A DNA stretch of 64,000 nucleotides from Clavulina sp. PMI_390 (Eukaryota; Basidiomycota; Agaricomycetes; Cantharellales; Hydnaceae): assembly GCA_015039315.1 (NCBI GenBank), contig WIDE01000042.1:37675-101674 (forward strand). Reading direction: 5' to 3'. The notes below the pieces were generated by a model. That model had not been told where the DNA came from and made no database searches. It saw nothing but the letters and a program-made list of their open reading frames with translations. This document shows positions 58,405 to 64,000 of the stretch, piece after piece. How positions within the stretch are numbered: position 1 is the first letter of the stretch; the number at the start of each line of letters is the position of its first letter. The translations under genes and the position numbers were made by a program.

Positions 58405-58449
58405 CAGGACGGTCACAAACACGCTTGTTCCTCCACCCGACCCCTCACC

Positions 58450-59054
58450 ATGTCCCCATCCCAGCCCATTACTATGCCCCAAGCCGACAACCACTTCGCA
58501 GCGAACGTCGCAGCCTGGGCCAAAAACACTTCCCTCGCAGTTGAACGCGTCCCAACTCCTTGTAGACGAAAGTCTCGTGTCTCACCCAAGACTCGCCGAT
58601 TCAACCGAGAGTATGAGCTGTTCCTCAAGCGGCGCCGCGACAGCCCCAGGACCGAGGCGCAAGATCAAGAAATCGCTCAACACATGACCAACCTTCTCCT
58701 ATACCCCATCGTCCACACCGCAGAAGACCGTCTTCTTGCAGAGAGCTGGAGAGATATATTCAGCCGCGTTTGGCCAGACTTCACTATGAGCCCGCCACCA
58801 AACTATTTTGGCAACTCTGGTGATGATGAAGATTGGTCCATTCTACCAGAAAAACTTCGTGCAACACCCAGAATCCCAGAAACTCACACATGGGACGACT
58901 CTGATGTCGAGTCGGTTTTCTCGGTAAGCTGTTTTATCAAACTTCCGCTGTCACTGTTCCTCAATATCAATCGTAGGACTCCACAAAAGCGGAAGAAGCT
59001 ATCCCAAGCATGTTCGAAGCAGATGACGAAATTCCGGGTACCTTCGCTTCTTGA
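58450..59054 (+). CDS. Small unknown protein, 183 residues
   Basis: Two exons, 58450-58923 and 58977-59054, with a clean 53 nt intron (GTAAGC...ATCGTAG); reading through the intron instead gives a different, unlikely tail. Not recognised. The N-terminal third is basic (CRRKSRVSPKTRRFNREYEL, FLKRRR), the middle is helical (EDRLLAESWRDIFSRVWPDF), and the C-terminal third is acidic (GDDEDWSIL, WDDSDVESVFSDST, FEADDE). No signal peptide or membrane segment. The upstream TATA box and the intron support a real gene; a role cannot be stated. Confidence 0.6.
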
Positions 59055-59490
59055 CATAGGCGGTTATACACGCACCCCTTGGCCGATTCACACTTTCTTC
59101 CTGACTGAGTCACATACCCATCCGATATACCCCTTGACCGTACCTTGATTCTCATCTCTACCTTCAGGTGGTTAATTTGCAGAAATATTCCATTTGATAT
59201 CCTCTATCTTGATGCCAAAGTAACTACTCATTCCCAGATGCCAATACATACCACTCGTAGTATATTCGGTCCTGTCCCTCAACGGGCGACAGGAATATGA
59301 AGAGTCATTGTATAAGCCACGCCAATAATTAGGTTGAGGGCGTTCCAAATTGTGGTCTGCAACACCAATGACTGTGATCAAGAATAATAATAAAAAAGAA
59401 CCTTGGGATGGTTCTGTGCGACAAGGTTTACGGTTAATCACGACTATGGTTATGACGCCATGATGTCGAGCATCTCGACATTAGTACGGC
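59055..59490. other. Convergent 3' intergenic region
   Basis: 436 bp; no gene seen. Confidence 0.5.
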
Positions 59491-61256
59491 TCATCGAACC
59501 TGCGACACCTTGCCAGCTGACTTCTTGCAGTGAATTTTATGAGCCTTCCAATTCCTGTAAGGAAATGTCAGAGCAATTCTTTAGGCCGCTTCATGTCATG
59601 AGAGGGCTCGGGTACTGACGCCTTTTGGCATTCTTTCGAACAGTAGAACCGCTTCCCGCAGCCTCCGCAACGAAGCCCGGCAGGCTCTAATGACTCGCAT
59701 CCAGGCTGGGAGCAATAAGGCCCACTTCCAACAAAACCAGGAGGGAAGGTGCGCTTCCAGGCCTCACGGATGTCTGGGGATGCTTGGTCACTCTGTTGCA
59801 TTCGTCCCTCGATCACAGCACATTGTCGCATGAAATCCAGCGCAGAGCCAACGGAGTCTTTGACGAGGGAGCTTTCGATCCCGTTCAGCGTCGCAGATAG
59901 ACCACGTAACACTGGCAAACAGTCAGTGATAACGCAAAATTCTGTAGAAAAAGAAGATATATTCACTGTCGGGGCTTGCTGACCACGTGAGGGAAAATCT
60001 CTCGATGACAAACATGGCTCCTCCAACCACAATCTCGTCCAATAAACCTATCAACCCGGAAGTCGCCAGAACGGACCAACTGAAATATAATTGCGTCAAT
60101 GTGATGTATGAATCGGATGTTGTGTCTCCTTGTTCAAGTGCAGAGGTAAGAAACCATGGTTCTTTGGAGAAAGCGATTGAGCGACGAATATAATGGGATG
60201 CAGAAGCCGGGTCTTGCATTTCCTCCAAGTTGCCCCCAATGAACATTCTTGAGACCATCTTGTATCCGAGAGCCTTTTGGTTACCGCTGCATGCATCAGC
60301 AATGTCTAGCGACTGCTCCAAGAGCATCCCTGGCGTGAGACCCGAGAGCTGAGAGAATGACACTCCACGTGCTTCGGCAGGTTGCAAGTCCGTAACTGCA
60401 TCGATTGCATCAGAGAACATTTCCGAAGTTGTATTCAACACTTCTGGTATACTGCTGAGTTCGAACAGCCTCGTTGCGTTGCGTTGCATATGAGGTAGTA
60501 TGCGATGTCGACTGAGTATCGCGAGCCGAATTGCACTCTCATGCACTTCGCGACTTGAACTAACCGGTGAGAATATTGTTCCAATAGACGTGGAGGGGCA
60601 AACGACTAACTTTAGAGATGGTTGACTTGCTGCCGATGCTGATGGGGCTCGAAACTACAAGAGGCAGCTCACAACGAGTATACTCTTAGTCCGTTGTTTC
60701 TCGATTTTTTCAAAGACTTCGATTGGGGTTTCTGGATCGTATGGGGAGTTGAATGGGTCCAGGTTTTGGAATAGCGCCACCAAGCGAAGAGCGACAGCAC
60801 TTGATATCATGTCCTGAAGTGCAGACGAGACGGAAGGATCGAGATGGCATCTGGGCACCGCCATAGCGATGTCGAATAGCAAGTGGAATAGGTCCCACCA
60901 TACCTTGATCTACGCTCAAGTTAGGTCATCTAGCAAACAAGCATCTTGGCCCGTAAGCATGAACTTACGAGATTCAAGAGCTCTGTAGGTGCTGCCCGTA
61001 GGTTTGATTCGACCCAAGGGTTCCGATATTCGAGCTCAATCGTAATCTTACTAACCGCGTCAAAGCGGATCCAGGAAGCCAATCTCCTACATATCGCGCT
61101 ACTGGGAGGTCCTTTGATTGTTGGAGTCATTTGTTTAATAAGTTGGTCCCATCGTTTGTGGATATCCCGCGGCGAGGCTTTAGCGACATGAGTAACATCA
61201 ATATCACCAGATGATAATAACAGGTGGGCGAGAGTGAGGTAGTAAATAGTGTCCAT
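59491..61256 (-). CDS. MYND zinc-finger protein, tandem copy 1
   Basis: Starts at 61256 (MDTIYYLTLAHLLLSSGDID); exon 1 is 60969-61256. Further exons encode IKVWWDLFHLLFDIAMAVPR, then HESAIRLAILSRHRILPHMQ and GLTPGMLLEQSLDIADACSG. The MYND finger is PYCSQPGCESLEPAGLRC, GGCGKRFYCSKECQK, then, across the last intron, NWKAHKIHCKK. The finger has its full set of Cys/His ligands and is the C-terminal domain, ending at 59491. The rest is an all-helical region without a named domain. It is a tandem paralogue of the gene at 61678-63449 with matching exon order. The last intron cuts the finger after CQK, as in the gene at 34543. Partner and role unknown. Confidence 0.8.
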
Positions 61257-61677
61257 AGAACTATTACAGATCGTTTGGTGTGGTGGGCTGAACAAACAGT
61301 TCATCACTCGCGTGTGTTGCCGACGAAAGGGAGGTGGGCACTTCTCACGGTCGGCCAGGCGTAAATCGTAATCCGGTTACACGCTAAAACCAAACAGAAC
61401 AGAACTCGCCCCCCACGTGTATATCGTCAATAGCCGACCCAGGCTTCTTATAAGCTTATTCCTCTTCGTCGAAGGCGACTCATAGTATCCAAGCCGAGTC
61501 TTTTTTGGTGTATGAATATAAGTAACAATGACGACAGTGTTCCAAATCCTGGCCTGTGATCAGGCACCAAAACATTATCATCGGATATATTCTACGACAA
61601 CTACATGGCAAGGATTAACTCGCTGTAATTGATCGGCAATTATATGAGTTAGCTGCACAGCGTATGGCGGATGAGAT
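61257..61677. promoter_or_regulatory. Promoter of MYND copy 1
   Basis: 421 bp between the tandem MYND genes. No gene is seen and no clear TATA box. Confidence 0.4.
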
Positions 61678-63449
61678 CTACAACGCTTTGCGGACTGATT
61701 TCTTGCAGTAAACTTTATGGACTTTCCAATTACTAGAAGGGATAGTTAGTGTAATTCTCCTACTCGCTTCGTCTCGTGAGGAAGAGAGGAGTACTGACGC
61801 CTTTTGGCATTCTCTCGAGCAGTAGAACCGCTTCCCGCAGCCTGCACAGCGCTGGCCAGCAGGTTCCAATGATTCGCATCCTGGTTGGGAGCAATAAGGC
61901 CTCTTTCTATTTCCGACACATGCAGGAGTAAGCCTGCGCTTCCAAGCTGCACGTGTGTTGGGGCGAGCTTGTTCACTTTGTTGCATTCGCTCATCGACCA
62001 CAGCACACTGACGAATGAAAATAATCGCAGAAGGGGAGGAATTTGTGGCAAGGACATTTTCAATCCCGTCCAGCATCATGCCTAGAGACCTGAGCACTAG
62101 AAAACTATTAGTGAAAACGCCAAACGGTGTTAAAAAAAACTAAAATATAAAAGGATAGTTACTGTCAGGGAATTTTGGCCATGTGAGGGACAATCTCTCG
62201 ATCAGAAACACCGCACCACCTGCCACAATTTCGTCCAATACCCCCGCTGACTTGGAAACCGCCAGAGTGGACCAACTTAAGTATAAGTGCGTCGTCAACA
62301 GGAGGTTCAAATCGGATATCTTTGCCGCTTGTTCAAGTACAGAGGTGAGAAACCTTGGTTCCTTACAGAAAGCGATTGAGCGACGAACATAGTGGGGTGC
62401 AGCAGCGAGGTTGTGGGTTTCCTCAAGGACTCCGCCGACAATCATCTTTGAGATCATATTGTACTCCAGAGCTTTTTGGTGACCGCTGCACATATCAGCA
62501 AGTTCTAGCGATTGCTCCAAGAGCATGTTTGGCGTCAGACCCGAGATCTGAGGGAGTGACAGTGAGTATGCGTTTGCATGTCGCAAGCGCGTGATTACAT
62601 CCATCGCACGACAGAACATTATCGAAGACGTGGTCAACAGGTCTGGTATCCCCTTGAGTTCGAAAAGCCCTGTGGCGTTGTCACGTATCCTAGGTAGTAT
62701 GCGATGTCGACTGAGGATTACGAGCCGAATCACACTCTCATGCACTTCGGGACTTGGACCAACCAGTCAGTAGATTATTCCAAAGACGTGGAGGAATAGG
62801 TAACTTACTTTAGAGTTGGTCGATTTTCTGCTGGTATCGACGGAGCTTGAGAATATAAGAGGCAATGCACAATACGTATACTTTTAGTCCGTACCACTTC
62901 AACTGCATTAAGAATTTCTATCGGGGTTTCTGGATCGTATGGGGAATTGAATAGTTCCAAGCCTTGGAATAGCTTCACCAAGCGAAGGGCCACAGCACTT
63001 GGGATCATGTCCCGAAGGGCAGAGGAGACGGAAGGATCATGATAGCATCTGGGCACCGCCATAGCGATGTGGAGTAGTGTTTCAAATAAAGACCACCATA
63101 TTGGGTTCTAAACTCGAGTTGAGTTATCTGACTGCTTCTATAAGCATGAACTCACGGCAGTCAAGAGATTTTTAGCTGCCGCCCGTTGGTTTGGCTCCTC
63201 CGAAGGATCACGAGATTCAAACTCAGACAGAATCTTACTAACGACGCCAGAGCGGATCCAGGAAGCCAGTCTCCTACATATGGCACGACTGGGAGGCGCT
63301 TTGATCGTCGGACTCATTTGTTCGATAAGTCGGTCCCATCGTTTGTAGAGATCCCGTACCGGGATGGTTGCAACATGGGCGGCATCGGTATCACCAGATG
63401 ATAATAGTAGGCGGACGACAAGGAGATAGTAAGTAGTATCCGGAGACAT
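61678..63449 (-). CDS. MYND zinc-finger protein, tandem copy 2
   Basis: Starts at 63449 (MSPDTTYYLLVVRLLLSSGD). The exons parallel copy 1: AICRRLASWIRSGVVSKI; WWSLFETLLHIAMAVPRCYH; HESVIRLVILSRHRILPRIR; GLTPNMLLEQSLELADMCSG. The finger is PYCSQPGCESLEPAGQRC, AGCGKRFYCSRECQK and, after the last intron, NWKVHKVYCKKSVRKAL, ending at 61678. All zinc ligands are present. An intron directly before HESVIRL and one inside the finger are conserved with copy 1. The two copies differ at many positions, so the duplication is not recent. Function unknown. Confidence 0.8.
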
Positions 63450-63679
63450 ACTACAGAGTGTTTAATGGAATAAGTTACACAAACAGTGAATCACTCCTGC
63501 ACGTGTACATCGTCGCTCAATGTCAGCTTGGCGCGCATTTATTCCTCTGCGTAGAGACAAGTGGCAGCACCACAAAACGATCTTTTGGTGCCCATGGACA
63601 GCCTTGCCATTATCATTATTATCATTGCATATTTACTAACGCACTTTGGGTTCATTTGAACTAGTCTGACGAGAAGTTT
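63450..63679. other. Short intergenic region
   Basis: 230 bp upstream of MYND copy 2 and downstream of the partial gene; an ATTATTATC-type AT run near 63,610. No gene seen. Confidence 0.4.
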
Positions 63680-64000
63680 CACCCATCGGATGCAGCGAGA
63701 TATCCCTACAGTCGACCAGGAAAACACATTAGCAACACTTGAGGGAATTCTTAAGGATGGGTGCATGAAAAACTCACATCTCTCGCTTCTAGGAACTCGA
63801 CATACGCCAGCGCCACCGCGATCCACCAACTGGGCTCGACTCCGAGGCACCGTGCCACACCATGATCCAGCTCGATTGTTCCCGTCGAGCGAGCCGCAGA
63901 GAGGAACGGAGTCGTGTCGTGGTACGTGAGCACGGGTGGGAGAGCACCCGACGATGTTTGGATAGTGAAACTCTATATTGGCAATAACGGGAGCAAGAAA
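63680..64000 (-). CDS. 3' end of an unknown gene (runs off the window)
   Basis: Two exons are visible. One (about 63,778-63,980) reads LPPVLTYHDTTPFLSAARST, GTIELDHGVARCLGVEPSWW and IAVALAYVEFLEARD to a GTGAGT donor. After an intron with a TGCTAAT branch site and a CTGTAG acceptor, a short last exon gives GYLAASDG and the stop at 63680. Not recognised; the hydrophobic WWIAVALAYVEFL may be a buried helix. The 5' part lies beyond 64000. Confidence 0.55.

Noticed and set aside
58306..59148. Longer start and intron read-through for the 58450 gene
   Set aside because: The upstream start would place the TATA box inside the coding region, and the tail follows unspliced intron sequence.
1..64000. 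CRISPR arrays, operons, riboswitches and ribosome binding sites
   Set aside because: None seen; the intron-rich gene structure shows eukaryotic DNA, where these bacterial features are not expected.

Overview
The window looks like nuclear DNA of a filamentous basidiomycete. Genes are split by many 50-90 nt GT..AG introns, with exons as short as 5 and 32 nt. They lie on both strands without operons, and products include LCL3, USB1, OTU, GH3 and F-box families. I infer an agaricomycete, possibly a Rhizoctonia/Ceratobasidium-type fungus; that placement is a guess from gene content. Three runs of N (22122-22845, 44672-44681, 56592-57119) are assembly gaps that break genes.

Layout. 1-6500 is AT-rich and gene-poor: a foldback with about 98 bp arms, arrays of short palindromes, an LTR-like stretch and small inverted-repeat elements. 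6990-9779 (minus) holds two related small genes of unknown function. 10189-13642 (minus) is an F-box/WD40/UIM protein resembling yeast Ufo1. 13956-15106 (plus) is LCL3 in seven exons. 15465-16468 (plus) is a short LOV photoreceptor-like protein whose photoactive cysteine reads as leucine. 16752-26057 (minus) holds two tandem secreted GH3 beta-glucosidases. 27379-28539 (plus) is USB1. 29006-30503 (minus) is an unknown protein with a possible PD-(D/E)XK core. 30948-32824 (plus) is an F-box protein. 32999-34147 holds a decayed copy of the end of a neighbouring gene, followed by a 769 bp terminal-inverted-repeat element. 34543-36331 (plus) is a MYND-finger protein. 37207-40220 (minus) joins an OTU deubiquitinase domain to an AT-hook tail.

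40943-55485 is a tandem array, all on minus, of five paralogues with an F-box-like N-terminus and a long propeller-like body. Two of them are fused artificially at the 10-N gap. A plus-strand F-box gene (47581-49176), related to the one at 30948, sits inside the array. A 1343 bp inverted-repeat element lies at 51876-53218. 56196-57412 (minus) is a gap-broken mitochondrial OXA1/COX18-type insertase. 58450-59054 (plus) is a small unknown gene. 59491-63449 (minus) is a tandem pair of MYND proteins, and a partial gene runs off the right edge.

Shared theme. Ubiquitin-related genes are frequent: one F-box/WD40/UIM, two F-box proteins, five F-box-like array members and one OTU protease. Several families have expanded by local duplication, with mobile elements in the gaps between them. 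Exon junctions given below were chosen by eye from GT/AG sites, reading frame and paralogue comparison; none was checked against transcripts.
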